The translations under genes were made by a program, and so were the position numbers. From NCBI RefSeq assembly GCF_016793595.1, contig NZ_JAEULY010000003.1, forward strand, positions 163,407 to 227,406: 64,000 nucleotides of DNA, in the 5' to 3' direction. Each line of letters begins with the position of its first letter. The first letter of the stretch is position 1. Shown one piece after another: positions 1 through 8,292 of the stretch. Under the pieces are notes generated by a model that searched no databases, was not told the DNA's origin, and saw nothing but the letters and a program-made list of their open reading frames with translations. Origin of the DNA: Phreatobacter sp. (lineage in GTDB: Bacteria; Pseudomonadota; Alphaproteobacteria; Rhizobiales; Phreatobacteraceae).

Positions 1-1139
1 GGAGCGGCACGACGGTCACCGTGGCGGACCCGGCCCTTGCCGCCCCGCCCGCCGAGGACGGCCGCGCCTCCGCCTTCGCGGCCGCGGCCTGCCGGATGTT
101 CCGGACCCTCGGCGCATGGGAGCAGGTCGAGCCCGAAGCCCAGCCGATCCTTGACATGGTCGTCACCGACAGCCGGACGATGGACCCGGTGCGGCCGGTC
201 TTCCTGACCTTCGCGGGCGAGGTCGCGCCGGGCGAGCCCTTCGCCTGGATGGCGCCGAACGCCGTCGTCACCCGCGCGTTGCGCGCCCGCGCCGAGGCGC
301 TGGGCGTGACGCTGACCGCCGCCGGCGTGGACGGCTTCACCGCCGACACGGCCGCCACCACGGCGCGCCTCACGAACGGGCAGAGCATGACGGCGCGCCT
401 GCTCGTCGCCTGCGACGGCGGCCGCTCGCGGCTCCGCGACATGGCCGGCATCCGCACGGTCGGCTGGGATTATGGCCAGTCCGGCATCGTCTGCACCGTC
501 GCCCACGAATACGAGCATCATGGCCGCGCCGAGGAGCATTTCCTTCCCGCCGGCCCCTTCGCGATCCTGCCGCTGAAGGGCAACCGCTCCTCCATCGTCT
601 GGACCGAGCAGACGGAACGGGCGAAGCGGCTCTGCGCGCTGCCCAAACCCCTGTTTCTCGACGAACTCGAGACCCGGTTCGGCCACCGTCTCGGCGTCAT
701 CGAGGTCGTCGACAAGCCGGCCGCCTATCCGCTCGGCCTCAAGGTCGCGCGCGATTTCGTGGCGGCGCGGCTGGCGCTGGTCGGCGATGCCGCCCACGTC
801 ATTCATCCGATCGCCGGCCAAGGCATCAACATGGGCTTCCGCGACGTGGCGGCGCTCGCCGAATGTGTCGCGGAGGCGATGCGCCTCGGCCTCGATCCCG
901 GCGCGCCGGACGTGCTTGCCCGCTACCAGCGCTGGCGGCGCTTCGACACCGCGCTGATGGGCGCGACCACGGACGGGCTCAACCGGCTGTTCTCCAACGG
1001 CTCCACGCCGCTGCGCACGATCCGCGATCTCGGCCTCGGCCTCGTGGACCGCATGCCCGCGCTCAAGGGCTTCTTCGTCCGCCAGGCGGCCGGGATCACC
1101 GGCGACGTGCCCCGCCTGCTGCGCGGCGAGGCTCTCTGA
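1..1139 (+). CDS. UbiH/UbiF-family FAD-dependent hydroxylase, 5'-truncated
   Basis: This is a flavin monooxygenase of the UbiH/COQ6 family, which hydroxylates the aromatic ring of ubiquinone intermediates. The frame stays open to the left edge, so the N-terminal GxGxxG FAD-binding segment lies outside the window. A GTG at 21 is not a believable start, because the protein would lack the dinucleotide fold. Visible family signatures are the DGGRSRLR segment (the DG motif) and the C-terminal GDAAHVIHPIAGQGINMG segment (GD motif contacting FAD). The stop is three bases before the end of the convergent ChaC-like gene. It could be UbiH, UbiF or UbiI type; the sequence alone does not separate them. 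Confidence 0.85.
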   Translation, partial: SGTTVTVADPALAAPPAEDGRASAFAAAACRMFRTLGAWEQVEPEAQPILDMVVTDSRTMDPVRPVFLTFAGEVAPGEPFAWMAPNAVVTRALRARAEALGVTLTAAGVDGFTADTAATTARLTNGQSMTARLLVACDGGRSRLRDMAGIRTVGWDYGQSGIVCTVAHEYEHHGRAEEHFLPAGPFAILPLKGNRSSIVWTEQTERAKRLCALPKPLFLDELETRFGHRLGVIEVVDKPAAYPLGLKVARDFVAARLALVGDAAHVIHPIAGQGINMGFRDVAALAECVAEAMRLGLDPGAPDVLARYQRWRRFDTALMGATTDGLNRLFSNGSTPLRTIRDLGLGLVDRMPALKGFFVRQAAGITGDVPRLLRGEAL

Positions 1140-1142
1140 GCC

Positions 1143-1673
1143 TTACAGCCGCGCCGCGAGCCAGTGCAGGCCGGCATCGCGGAAGCCCTGATCCTCGATC
1201 GACTGCACGGTGTTCTTCACATAGTCGGGATTGGCGCCCGACTGGCCATGGCCCTGCCGCACGATGTGCAGCTGCTGGTCCAGCGACAGCCGTCCGGCAT
1301 ATTGGGTGTGGCCACGGTCGACCACATAGGTCACCGCCCGGACCGCCGGGCTGCCCGGCCGCTCCAGTGTGACGCGGCGAAACACCTCCAGATAGACCGA
1401 GGTCACCTGCTCGCGCTCGCGCAGATAGGCGATGGTCGCGGCGCGCTTCTCGCCCGCAACGCGGTAGGCGATGCCGCGGCAGGCGCCGCCACGGTCGAGG
1501 CCGAGAACGAGACCCGGCCGCTCCGGCGTGCCGCGATGGACGTGGGAATAGACGCAAAGCGAGCGGTGCAGCCCGATCAGCTTGGCGGACACGCGCTCGA
1601 CATAGTCGAAGCCCGGCCGCCACATGAGCGAGCCGTAGCCGAAGACCCAGAGTTCGCTGTTCTCGTGATCCAT
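1143..1673 (-). CDS. ChaC-like gamma-glutamylcyclotransferase
   Basis: A 176-residue protein of the ChaC/GGCT fold. Family members cleave gamma-glutamyl peptides (ChaC acts on glutathione), releasing 5-oxoproline. The substrate-binding loop FGYGSLMW lies near residues 11-18, followed by an HRSLC segment and a segment rich in GLDRGG, all typical of ChaC rather than the plant or human GGCT branch. The ATG at 1673 places the glycine-rich loop at the usual distance from the N-terminus. It converges with the UbiH-like gene and diverges from the DUF2125 gene, which starts 87 bases away. The exact physiological substrate is inferred from the family only. Confidence 0.85.
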   Translation of the reverse strand: MDHENSELWVFGYGSLMWRPGFDYVERVSAKLIGLHRSLCVYSHVHRGTPERPGLVLGLDRGGACRGIAYRVAGEKRAATIAYLREREQVTSVYLEVFRRVTLERPGSPAVRAVTYVVDRGHTQYAGRLSLDQQLHIVRQGHGQSGANPDYVKNTVQSIEDQGFRDAGLHWLAARL

Positions 1674-1702
1674 GGCACATGCTAGCCGTGAGGACGAAGG
1701 GC

Positions 1703-1725
1703 GCGGGCTCTGCTATAGAGCCCGC
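1703..1725. promoter_or_regulatory. Perfect 8-bp inverted repeat spanning a TATAGA element
   Basis: GCGGGCTC (1703-1710) and GAGCCCGC (1718-1725) are perfect inverted arms around a 7-base loop. The TATAGA at 1714-1719 resembles an alphaproteobacterial -10 element for the DUF2125 gene starting at 1760. The dyad may be an operator or an RNA hairpin in the divergent promoter region; no good -35 was seen. Confidence 0.35.
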
Positions 1726-1759
1726 CCGCGCAAAGCAAGCTCAGGACCTGACCTCTCCC

Positions 1760-2752
1760 ATGCCGCGTCTCAGGACGATTCTCATTCCGGTCGCCACCCT
1801 CGCCGTCGCAGTCGGCGGCTGGACCGCCATCTGGCACTGGGGGTCGAGCCGGGCGGAAGACCTGATCCAGCGCTGGCTGGCGGCGGAAGCCGCCAATGGC
1901 CGCGTCATCGAGTGCCAGAACCGCACGAGCGGCGGCTATCCCTTCCGGCTGGAGATCGACTGCGCGAAGCCGGTCGTGGAACTGCGCGACGAGACGCGCC
2001 CGTACCGCACGTTCCGGTTCGAGCGGCTGAAGGTCGTCTCGCAGATCTGGAGCCCCGGCCATGTCATCACCGAGGCGACCGGGCCGCTGACCATGGTGTC
2101 CGAAGGCGACCCCTCCGTGCTGACCGCCACCTGGACCCTCGCCCAGGCCTCGGCCCAGCTCGCCATCGGCGGATACGACAATTCCTCATCGGCCATCGAC
2201 CAGCTGTCGGTCATGCGCGACGGCCAGCCGCTGCTGCGCGCCGAGCGCACCGAGTTCCATACGCGACCGAACCGCGCGGACCCCATCAGCGTCGATGTCG
2301 TCGCGAACCTGAGACAGGCGCTGTTCGGCGCGCAGGCGACGGGGCCGGTCGATGCCGAGCTTCAGATCGTCGCGCGCAAGCTCCTGCGCACGCCGAGCCG
2401 GCCGCAGGTCCTGCCGTTGCCGCAATGGCAGGCGGCCGGCGGATCGCTGGACATCGTGTTGCTGAAGGTTCAGCAGGGCGCGGCGCTCGGTCAGGCCAAG
2501 GGCGTCGTGCGGCTGACCCCGGACGGCAAGCCGGATGGCGAGATCGAACTGCGCGTCGCCAATATCGATGCCGCGCTGGATGCCACCGGCCTGCGCGCCT
2601 CACTCGGCCCGCTGGCCGCCGGCGCGCTGACCATGGCGAGCCGCCCGACCGATATCGACGGCAAGCCCGCCCGACTGTTCAACCTGCGCGCCAATGACGG
2701 GCGGCTGCAGATCGGGCCGCTGCGCCTCGCCTTGCCGTCGATCCTGCCCTGA
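1760..2752 (+). CDS. DUF2125 family protein
   Basis: A 330-residue protein of unknown function, widespread in Rhizobiales (DUF2125). The start chosen is ATG 1760 because it yields an N-terminal hydrophobic segment (residues about 5-22, ending near WTAIWHW) that would act as a signal anchor. The longer reading from 1679 only adds low-complexity residues. After the anchor come the family-typical cysteines in ECQN and DCAKP, with SGGYPFR between them, then a beta-rich periplasmic domain. The next gene, GntR, starts eight bases after the stop, but the two need not be functionally linked. Function is not known. Confidence 0.8.
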   Translation: MPRLRTILIPVATLAVAVGGWTAIWHWGSSRAEDLIQRWLAAEAANGRVIECQNRTSGGYPFRLEIDCAKPVVELRDETRPYRTFRFERLKVVSQIWSPGHVITEATGPLTMVSEGDPSVLTATWTLAQASAQLAIGGYDNSSSAIDQLSVMRDGQPLLRAERTEFHTRPNRADPISVDVVANLRQALFGAQATGPVDAELQIVARKLLRTPSRPQVLPLPQWQAAGGSLDIVLLKVQQGAALGQAKGVVRLTPDGKPDGEIELRVANIDAALDATGLRASLGPLAAGALTMASRPTDIDGKPARLFNLRANDGRLQIGPLRLALPSILP

Positions 2753-2759
2753 ACCGGTC

Positions 2760-3446
2760 ATGACCGCCACGGCCAGCGCCCCGCCCCTGACTCGCGCAAC
2801 GCGCTCCGAGGAACTGCAGGCGCGACTCGCCGACGCCATCGTCTCGGGCCGGCTGGCGCCCGGCGCGCCCTTGGACGAGATGCAGATCGCGACGGAATAT
2901 TCGGTATCGCGTACGCCCGTGCGCGAGGCGCTGAGGCAGCTTTCGGCGTCGGGACTGGTCGAGATCAGGCCGCATCGCGGCGCCGTGGTCGCCAAGCCCG
3001 ACCACGCCGAGCTCAGGGACATGTTCGCGGTGATGGGCGAACTCGAGGCGCTCTGCGCCGCGCAATGCGCGATCCGGATGAACAGCGCCGATCGGCAGGC
3101 GCTCGACGAACTGCACCGCGTCATGGCCGCGCTGGTGCGCGACGGCGACCTCGATGCCTATAGCCGCGCCAATATCGACTTTCACGTCGCCATCTATCGC
3201 GGTTCCGGCAATGCCTATCTCGCTGACCTGACATCCGCCACGCGGCGGCGGCTGGCGTCGTTCCGGCGTGCGCAGTTCGAGGGGCGCGACCGCCTGACCA
3301 ACTCACATCACGAGCACGGGCTGGTCATTCAGGCGATCCAGCGCGGCGACAGCGAGCGCGCGGCGACGGCCATGCGCGCCCATATCGCGCGATCCGCGGC
3401 GGCATGGGACATCCTCGCAAAGACGTCGGATGCAGCATCGCCTTAG
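2760..3446 (+). CDS. GntR family (FCD/FadR-type) transcriptional regulator
   Basis: A 228-residue regulator. It has an N-terminal winged helix (about residues 12-80) with the hallmark SRTPVREALRQL recognition helix and a RPHRGAVV wing. The C-terminal FCD ligand-binding domain starts near residue 85, with metal-ligand-type histidines in DFHVAIYR and in NSHHEHG. ATG 2760 is preferred over an upstream start inside the DUF2125 gene. FCD regulators normally control the adjacent catabolic operon and respond to small carboxylates. The allophanate hydrolase operon begins 255 bases downstream on the same strand, and palindromic sites lie between them, so it is the likely local regulator (inference). 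Confidence 0.9.
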   Translation: MTATASAPPLTRATRSEELQARLADAIVSGRLAPGAPLDEMQIATEYSVSRTPVREALRQLSASGLVEIRPHRGAVVAKPDHAELRDMFAVMGELEALCAAQCAIRMNSADRQALDELHRVMAALVRDGDLDAYSRANIDFHVAIYRGSGNAYLADLTSATRRRLASFRRAQFEGRDRLTNSHHEHGLVIQAIQRGDSERAATAMRAHIARSAAAWDILAKTSDAASP

Positions 3447-3453
3447 GGCTGAC

Positions 3454-3470
3454 AGCCTAAATTTTAGGCT
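3454..3470. promoter_or_regulatory. 17-bp perfect palindrome just after the GntR gene
   Basis: AGCCTAAA (3454-3461) and TTTAGGCT (3463-3470) flank a single central T. It begins eight bases after the GntR stop. It could be an operator, or fold as a six-pair stem with a five-base loop and act as a weak terminator (only CTTTG follows). Confidence 0.45.
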
Positions 3471-3491
3471 CTTTGTGCCGCGCATCGCCTT

Positions 3492-3503
3492 ATTGCATAC
3501 AAT
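3492..3503. promoter_or_regulatory. Candidate GntR-type operator
   Basis: ATTGCATACAAT is one mismatch from the perfect dyad ATTGTATACAAT, a form typical of operators bound by FCD-type GntR regulators. It lies between the GntR gene and the sigma-54-type promoter of the allophanate hydrolase operon. This is pattern recognition only. Confidence 0.4.
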
Positions 3504-3653
3504 TACCGAGCGCACTGCCGCCCTCCCTCCGGGTCGCCATTCGCGGCGCGACGACCATTGAAGTCCGGCAGGCCTTGAATCTACAGCGCTTTCGCCCGCG
3601 CTATCCGTTCTCTCCCTTCACTCGGTCCCGCTTGCCCGCCCGGCCGCCGGCGC

Positions 3654-3669
3654 TTGGCACGTCGGTTGC
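3654..3669 (+). promoter_or_regulatory. Sigma-54 (RpoN) type -24/-12 promoter
   Basis: The element reads TTGGCACG then TCGG then TTGC. The invariant GG (3656-3657) and GC (3668-3669) are separated by exactly ten bases, and the -24 half matches the YTGGCACG consensus. Transcription would begin near 3681, giving a leader of about 20 bases before ATG 3702. RpoN promoters in this group commonly serve nitrogen metabolism, which agrees with the downstream genes. No clear NtrC site was found upstream. Confidence 0.65.
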
Positions 3670-3701
3670 GAAGGCTCCGCGTCACGTCACGCCGGAAGCC
3701 C

Positions 3702-5066
3702 ATGCCGAACAGCGCGCCCACCATCGCCGGACTGCACAGCGCCTATGCCGCCGGAGCGACGCCAGCCTGGGTCGTGGCGGCTGCCTATGCCCGCATCCGC
3801 GCGGTGGACGATCCCGGTATCTTCCTGCATCTCGCGCCGGAGGCGGAGATTCAGGCCGCCGCCGCGAAGCTGCCGGCCTTCGATCCGACGCTCTACCCGC
3901 TCTGGGGCGTGCCCTGCGCGGTGAAGGACAATATCGACGTCGCGGGCATGCCGACCACCGCGGCTTGCCCGGCTTTCGCCTACACGCCGGCCCGCTCCGC
4001 CTTCGCCGTCGAGAAACTCATCGCGGCCGGCGCGCTGGTCATCGGCAAGACCAATCTCGACCAGTTCGCCACCGGCCTCGTCGGCGTGCGCACGCCGCAT
4101 CCCGTGCCGCGCAACGCCTTCGACGCCGCGCGGGTGCCGGGCGGCTCCTCGTCCGGTTCGGCCATCGCGGTGGCGCAGGGCATCGTCGCCTTCGCGCTCG
4201 GCACGGATACGGCAGGGTCCGGGCGAGTGCCGGCTGGCCTCAACGATCTCGTCGGGCTGAAGCCCTCGGTCGGCGCCATCTCCGCGCGCGGCATGGTGCC
4301 GGCCTGCCGCACGCTCGACTGCATCTCGGTCTTCGCCCGTACGGTCGATGACGCCTTCGCCGCCTATGCGGTCATGCGCGGTTTCGACGCCGCCGACGAC
4401 TATTCGCGGCCCGTGCCTGCCGAGGCCGCCCTGCCCCGCCGTATCGGCGTGCCGGATGCCGCGAGCCTGATGTTCTTCGGCGATCACGCCATGCAGGCCG
4501 CCTACGGCGCCGCGATTGCGCTGCTGCGCGATCAGGCCGACGAGATCATCGAGATTGACCTGACGCCGTTCCTCGCCGTGGCGAAACTGCTCTACGACGG
4601 CCCATGGGTCGCCGAGCGCCATGCCGCGATGCGCGCCTTTCTCGCGACCAATGCGAACGATGTCCACCCGGTGACGCGCGCCATCGTCGGCAATGCCGGC
4701 AAGTTTTCGGCGACCGACGCCTTCGAGGGCCTCTATGAGCTCGCCGCCCTGCGCCGCGCGACCGAGCCGACATGGTCGCGCGTCGATGCGCTGGCTGTTC
4801 CGACCGCCCCGATCTTCCCGACGCTGGCCGAGCTCGCAGCCGATCCGATCGGTCCCAACAGCCGGCTCGGCACCTACACCAATTTCGTCAACCTCCTGGA
4901 TCTCGCGGCCCTCGCCGTGCCCGGCCCGTTCCGTCCCGACGGCTTGCCGGCCGGCGTGACGTTCATCGGGCCGCGCGGCAGCGATGCCGCCCTCGCGCGC
5001 CTCGGCGCCGCTTTCGAAATGCCCGCCGCCAAGCGGCGCGGCGCAACCCGCCCGGCCGCCGCATGA
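3702..5066 (+). CDS. Allophanate hydrolase, amidase domain (AtzF-like)
   Basis: A 454-residue amidase-signature enzyme matching the N-terminal catalytic part of allophanate hydrolase, which splits allophanate into CO2 and ammonia. The Ser-cisSer-Lys triad is visible: Lys75 in CAVKDNID, cis-Ser149 in the GGSSSGS loop and nucleophile Ser173 in DTAGSGR. Spacings resemble those of AtzF, and the PTTAACPAFAY segment is family-like. ATG 3702 follows a GGAAG ribosome site and the sigma-54 element. In most bacteria the protein continues for another 130-150 residues. Here it stops, and that domain is a separate gene overlapping by ATGA. A 1-carboxybiuret hydrolase (AtzE) role cannot be excluded. Confidence 0.88.
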   Translation: MPNSAPTIAGLHSAYAAGATPAWVVAAAYARIRAVDDPGIFLHLAPEAEIQAAAAKLPAFDPTLYPLWGVPCAVKDNIDVAGMPTTAACPAFAYTPARSAFAVEKLIAAGALVIGKTNLDQFATGLVGVRTPHPVPRNAFDAARVPGGSSSGSAIAVAQGIVAFALGTDTAGSGRVPAGLNDLVGLKPSVGAISARGMVPACRTLDCISVFARTVDDAFAAYAVMRGFDAADDYSRPVPAEAALPRRIGVPDAASLMFFGDHAMQAAYGAAIALLRDQADEIIEIDLTPFLAVAKLLYDGPWVAERHAAMRAFLATNANDVHPVTRAIVGNAGKFSATDAFEGLYELAALRRATEPTWSRVDALAVPTAPIFPTLAELAADPIGPNSRLGTYTNFVNLLDLAALAVPGPFRPDGLPAGVTFIGPRGSDAALARLGAAFEMPAAKRRGATRPAAA

Positions 5067-5503
5067 TGGAGACCCCTTTGACCGACCTCCAAGCAAGCGA
5101 CCTGATCGAGATCGTCGTCGTCGGCGCGCACCTGTCGGGCATGCCGCTGAATGGCGAACTGACCAGCCTTGGCGCCAGCTTCCGCCGCGCGGTCACGACC
5201 ACCGCCGACTACAGGCTCTATGCGCTTGCCGGCGGCCCGCCGAAGCGGCCGGGCCTGATCCGCGTCGCGGACGGCGCCGGCGCGCCGATCGCCTGCGAGG
5301 TCTGGGCTCTGCCGCCGGCCGGCTTTGGCACATTCGTCAACACCATTCCGAGCCCTTTGGGCATCGGCACGCTGCGCCTTGCCGACGGCACCACGCCAAA
5401 GGGCTTCCTCGTCGAGCCGCAGGGCCTTGCCGGCGCGGAAGAGATCACCGCCCACGGCGGCTGGCGCGCCTTCATCGCGCATCTCGCGGGCAAGGCCGCA
5501 TGA
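5063..5503 (+). CDS. Allophanate hydrolase C-terminal domain, separate gene
   Basis: A 146-residue protein that resembles the C-terminal domain of allophanate hydrolases (a gamma-glutamylcyclotransferase-like fold). Characteristic segments are VVVGAHLSGMPLN near the N-terminus, YALAG, CEVWALP and GIGTLRLADGTTPKGFL. In AtzF this domain is fused to the amidase and contributes to oligomerisation and decarboxylation. Here it starts at ATG 5063, overlapping the TGA of the amidase gene (ATGA), so translation is probably coupled. A second ATG directly follows at 5066. The arrangement looks like a gene split, not a sequencing frameshift, because the amidase ends naturally and the overlap is exact. 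Confidence 0.82.
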   Translation: MMETPLTDLQASDLIEIVVVGAHLSGMPLNGELTSLGASFRRAVTTTADYRLYALAGGPPKRPGLIRVADGAGAPIACEVWALPPAGFGTFVNTIPSPLGIGTLRLADGTTPKGFLVEPQGLAGAEEITAHGGWRAFIAHLAGKAA

Positions 5504-5615
5504 GCGAGATCGCAGAAGCACAGACCGCAGAAGACAACGAGTGCCGGGGCCAGTCCGGCCGAAAGCAGAAACAGGCGGGCGCGTTCCGTTCCGCCGCTTC
5601 CACAGGAGCCACGCC

Positions 5616-6572
5616 ATGATCCGCCGTCGTCACTTCCTCATCGGTGCGGGCCTTGCCGCCGGCACGCTCTCCGCCCCGCAAGTGCCGCGCGCGCAGGAGC
5701 GCGTGATCAAGATGGGCGCGCTACGCCTCATCCATTCCATGCCGCCGCACTTCTACGAGCGCTTCGCGCCCGCCGGCACCAGGATCGAGATCATCACCTT
5801 CGATTCACCGACCGACGGCAAGAACGCCGTCGTCACCAAATCGGTTGATTTCGGCACGTTCGGCATCGCCGCCGCCATCCTGGGCGGCGCGGCGGGCGAA
5901 CCGGTCACGGTGGTCGGCGCGCTCTCCAACAAGGGCATGGGCGTCATCTCCAAGGCCGGCTCGGACGTGCGCACGGTCAAGGACCTCAAGGGCAAGCGCG
6001 TCGGCATCTGGCCGGGCTCGACGCAGGAGGTGTTCATCATGGAACGCCTGCGCATGGAGGGTCTCTCCATCCGCGACGTCACCGCCGTTCGCGTGCCCTT
6101 CGGCGAGATGCACGCCATGCTCTCGCGCGGCGACATCGACGCCTATGTCGGCGCCGAGCCGGGCCCGGCCCTGTCGATCACCTCGGGCGTTGGCCAGCTC
6201 GTGGAATACCCCTACGGCACCGCCATGGGCGGCCTGAACATGATCTTCGGCACCCATGAGGAGACGGTCGCGAAAAATCCCGACCTGATCGTCACCATGC
6301 TGAAAGTCCACCGCCAGGCGGTGGAATTCATGAATGCCAACAAGCCTGTCGTCGCCGAGACCACCGTGCAGCGCCTCGGCGCGAACCGTGCGGCGGTGGA
6401 GCAGGCGCTTGGCGCCAACAACATCGAATATGTCTGGAAGCTCGATGAGACCGTGCAGAAGCAGGCGAAGACCTATGCCGAGCAGATGCTGTCGCTGCGC
6501 CAGATCCGTGCCCTGCCGGACTTCGCCAAGTTCCTGAACCCGAAATTCTCCGACCAGATCGCCACGGCCTGA
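5616..6572 (+). CDS. NMT1/SsuA-like ABC transporter substrate-binding protein, Tat signal
   Basis: A 318-residue periplasmic binding protein of the NMT1/THI5/SsuA class, whose members bind small organic nitrogen, sulfonate or pyrimidine-type compounds. The N-terminus carries a twin-arginine motif (RRRHFLIG) and an alanine-rich signal ending near VPRAQ. KSVDFGTFG, LKGKRVGIWPGS and GDIDAYVGAEP are typical lobe segments. ATG 5616 follows an AGGAG site. The permease and ATPase follow, so this is the capture component of an importer, probably co-transcribed with the allophanate hydrolase genes 112 bases upstream. The ligand is unknown. Confidence 0.9.
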   Translation: MIRRRHFLIGAGLAAGTLSAPQVPRAQERVIKMGALRLIHSMPPHFYERFAPAGTRIEIITFDSPTDGKNAVVTKSVDFGTFGIAAAILGGAAGEPVTVVGALSNKGMGVISKAGSDVRTVKDLKGKRVGIWPGSTQEVFIMERLRMEGLSIRDVTAVRVPFGEMHAMLSRGDIDAYVGAEPGPALSITSGVGQLVEYPYGTAMGGLNMIFGTHEETVAKNPDLIVTMLKVHRQAVEFMNANKPVVAETTVQRLGANRAAVEQALGANNIEYVWKLDETVQKQAKTYAEQMLSLRQIRALPDFAKFLNPKFSDQIATA

Positions 6573-6650
6573 TCCGGTCCCGACCCGCGCCGTCCACGAC
6601 ATCGGCGGGCGGCGCTCGCCTCATTGACAGGAACGACGGGAGAATTGGCC

Positions 6651-7502
6651 ATGGCCATGGTGGAGACAGGCGCGCCGCCCGCCTCCGTGCCGGTTGCCCG
6701 GCCGGCCGGCAAAAGCCTGTGGGAGCGGCTGAAGCCAACGGCACTGGCGCTGATCGTGCCCGCTCTGCTGCTCGCTTTCTGGCAGGTCGCGACCAGCCAG
6801 CGCTGGACCCGCCTGATCCCGACCCCCTACGAGGTCGGCGAGTACATGATCGATTTCGCCTGGGGCGGCGTCTACGACGACGCCTTTTCCGGCACGCTGG
6901 TCACACATCTCCTCGCCTCGATGGGCCGCGTCTATGGCGGCTTCGCGCTGGCCGCGCTCTTCGCCCTGCCGCTCGGCCTGATGATCGGCCGCATCCCGAC
7001 CGCGCGCATGGTGCTGGACCCGTTCCTGCAGGTGATGCGGCCCATTCCCGTCACCGCTTGGCTGCCGCTATCGATGATCCTGTTCGGCCTCGGCCCGCGC
7101 TCCGCCTTCGCCCTCGTATGCCTCGGCGCCTTCTATCCGATCCTGCTCAACACGATCTTCGGCGTGCGCTCGGTGGACCCGAAGCTGTTCGAGGCCGCCT
7201 CCATGCTCGGCTGTCAGGGCAATGCCCAGTTCTACAAGGTGGTGCTGCCCGCGGCCCTCCCCTCGATCTTCACCGGCCTCAGGCTCGGCCTCGGCCTCGC
7301 CTGGTTCGTCATCGTCGTCGGCGAGATGACCGGCGTCCCGCAGGGCCTCGGCGCGGTCATCATGGACGGCCGCACCCTGTCGCGCACCGAACTCGTCATC
7401 TGCGGCATGATCATCATCGGCATAGCCGGTTACATCTCCGACCGGATCGTCGTGATGATCGGCAACCGCCTGCTTGCCTGGAGTCCGACCCATCATGGCT
7501 GA
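6651..7502 (+). CDS. SsuC/TauC-type ABC transporter permease
   Basis: A 283-residue inner-membrane permease with about six membrane segments. The cytoplasmic EAA loop lies near EAASMLGCQGNAQFYKVVLPAALPS, the docking site for the ATPase. The signature RPIPVTAWLPL and the order of helices match the nitrate/sulfonate/taurine importer class. ATG 6651 has a GGGAG site eight bases upstream; an in-frame TTG at 6624 is less likely. The gene overlaps the ATPase gene by eight bases, supporting one transcription unit. Confidence 0.9.
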   Translation: MAMVETGAPPASVPVARPAGKSLWERLKPTALALIVPALLLAFWQVATSQRWTRLIPTPYEVGEYMIDFAWGGVYDDAFSGTLVTHLLASMGRVYGGFALAALFALPLGLMIGRIPTARMVLDPFLQVMRPIPVTAWLPLSMILFGLGPRSAFALVCLGAFYPILLNTIFGVRSVDPKLFEAASMLGCQGNAQFYKVVLPAALPSIFTGLRLGLGLAWFVIVVGEMTGVPQGLGAVIMDGRTLSRTELVICGMIIIGIAGYISDRIVVMIGNRLLAWSPTHHG

Positions 7503-8274
7503 ATCCAAGACGCCGATCATCGAGATCAGGCAGGTCTCCAAGGTCTTCAAGCTGCAGGACCAGACGATCAACGCCCTCCACGACGCCAATATCACGATCC
7601 GCAAGGGCGAGTTCGTCTGCCTGATCGGCGCGTCCGGCTGCGGCAAGTCCACGCTGCTCAGGATCATCGCCGGATTCGAGCAGCCGACGTCCGGCGAGGC
7701 GCTGATGTGGGGCACGCCCATCGCCGGACCCGATCCGACGCGCGGCATGGTGTTCCAGGACTATGCGCTGTTCCCCTGGCTGTCGGTGCGCGACAATATC
7801 GGCTTCGGCCCCGCATCGCGCGGCCTCGCGCGGTCGGTGGTGAAGGAGACGGTCGACAAGTTCGTCGAACTGGTCGGCCTCTCCAAATTCGCCAATGCCT
7901 ATCCGCACCAGCTCTCCGGCGGCATGAAACAGCGCGTGGCGATCGCCCGCGTGCTCGCCAACGACGCCGAGATCGTGCTGATGGATGAGCCCTTCGGCGC
8001 GCTCGACGCCATGACCCGCGAGCGCCTGCAGGACGAGCTCCTCGACATCTGGCAGCGCACGGGCCTGACCGTGGTCTTCGTCACCCATTCCATCGAGGAG
8101 GCGATCTTCCTCGCCGACCGCGTGGTGGTGATGACGCCGGGTCCCGGCCGCATCGAGAGCGACAATCCGCTGATCCTGCCGCGTCCGCGCGACGTCGCGA
8201 GCCCCGAGTTCAACGACATCCGCCGCGAGCTTGGCGCGAAGCTCCACAGTCACCATGCCAAGAGGGCGGCCTGA
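7495..8274 (+). CDS. SsuB/TauB-type ABC transporter ATP-binding protein
   Basis: A 259-residue ATPase driving the importer above. Walker A is GASGCGKST near residue 45, the signature is LSGGMKQR, and Walker B is IVLMDEPFGALD, followed by the switch histidine in VTHSIEEA. The QDYALFPWLSV stretch is typical of nitrate/sulfonate-type importers. ATG 7495 overlaps the permease end. The gene completes a binding protein-permease-ATPase set, with the deacetylase 18 bases downstream. Confidence 0.92.
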   Translation: MAESKTPIIEIRQVSKVFKLQDQTINALHDANITIRKGEFVCLIGASGCGKSTLLRIIAGFEQPTSGEALMWGTPIAGPDPTRGMVFQDYALFPWLSVRDNIGFGPASRGLARSVVKETVDKFVELVGLSKFANAYPHQLSGGMKQRVAIARVLANDAEIVLMDEPFGALDAMTRERLQDELLDIWQRTGLTVVFVTHSIEEAIFLADRVVVMTPGPGRIESDNPLILPRPRDVASPEFNDIRRELGAKLHSHHAKRAA

Positions 8275-8292
8275 GACGCTCCTTCGCTTTTC

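Noticed and set aside
3471..3650. NtrC binding sites upstream of the sigma-54 promoter
   Set aside because: Only weak half-matches to TGCAC...GTGCA were found, so no site is claimed.
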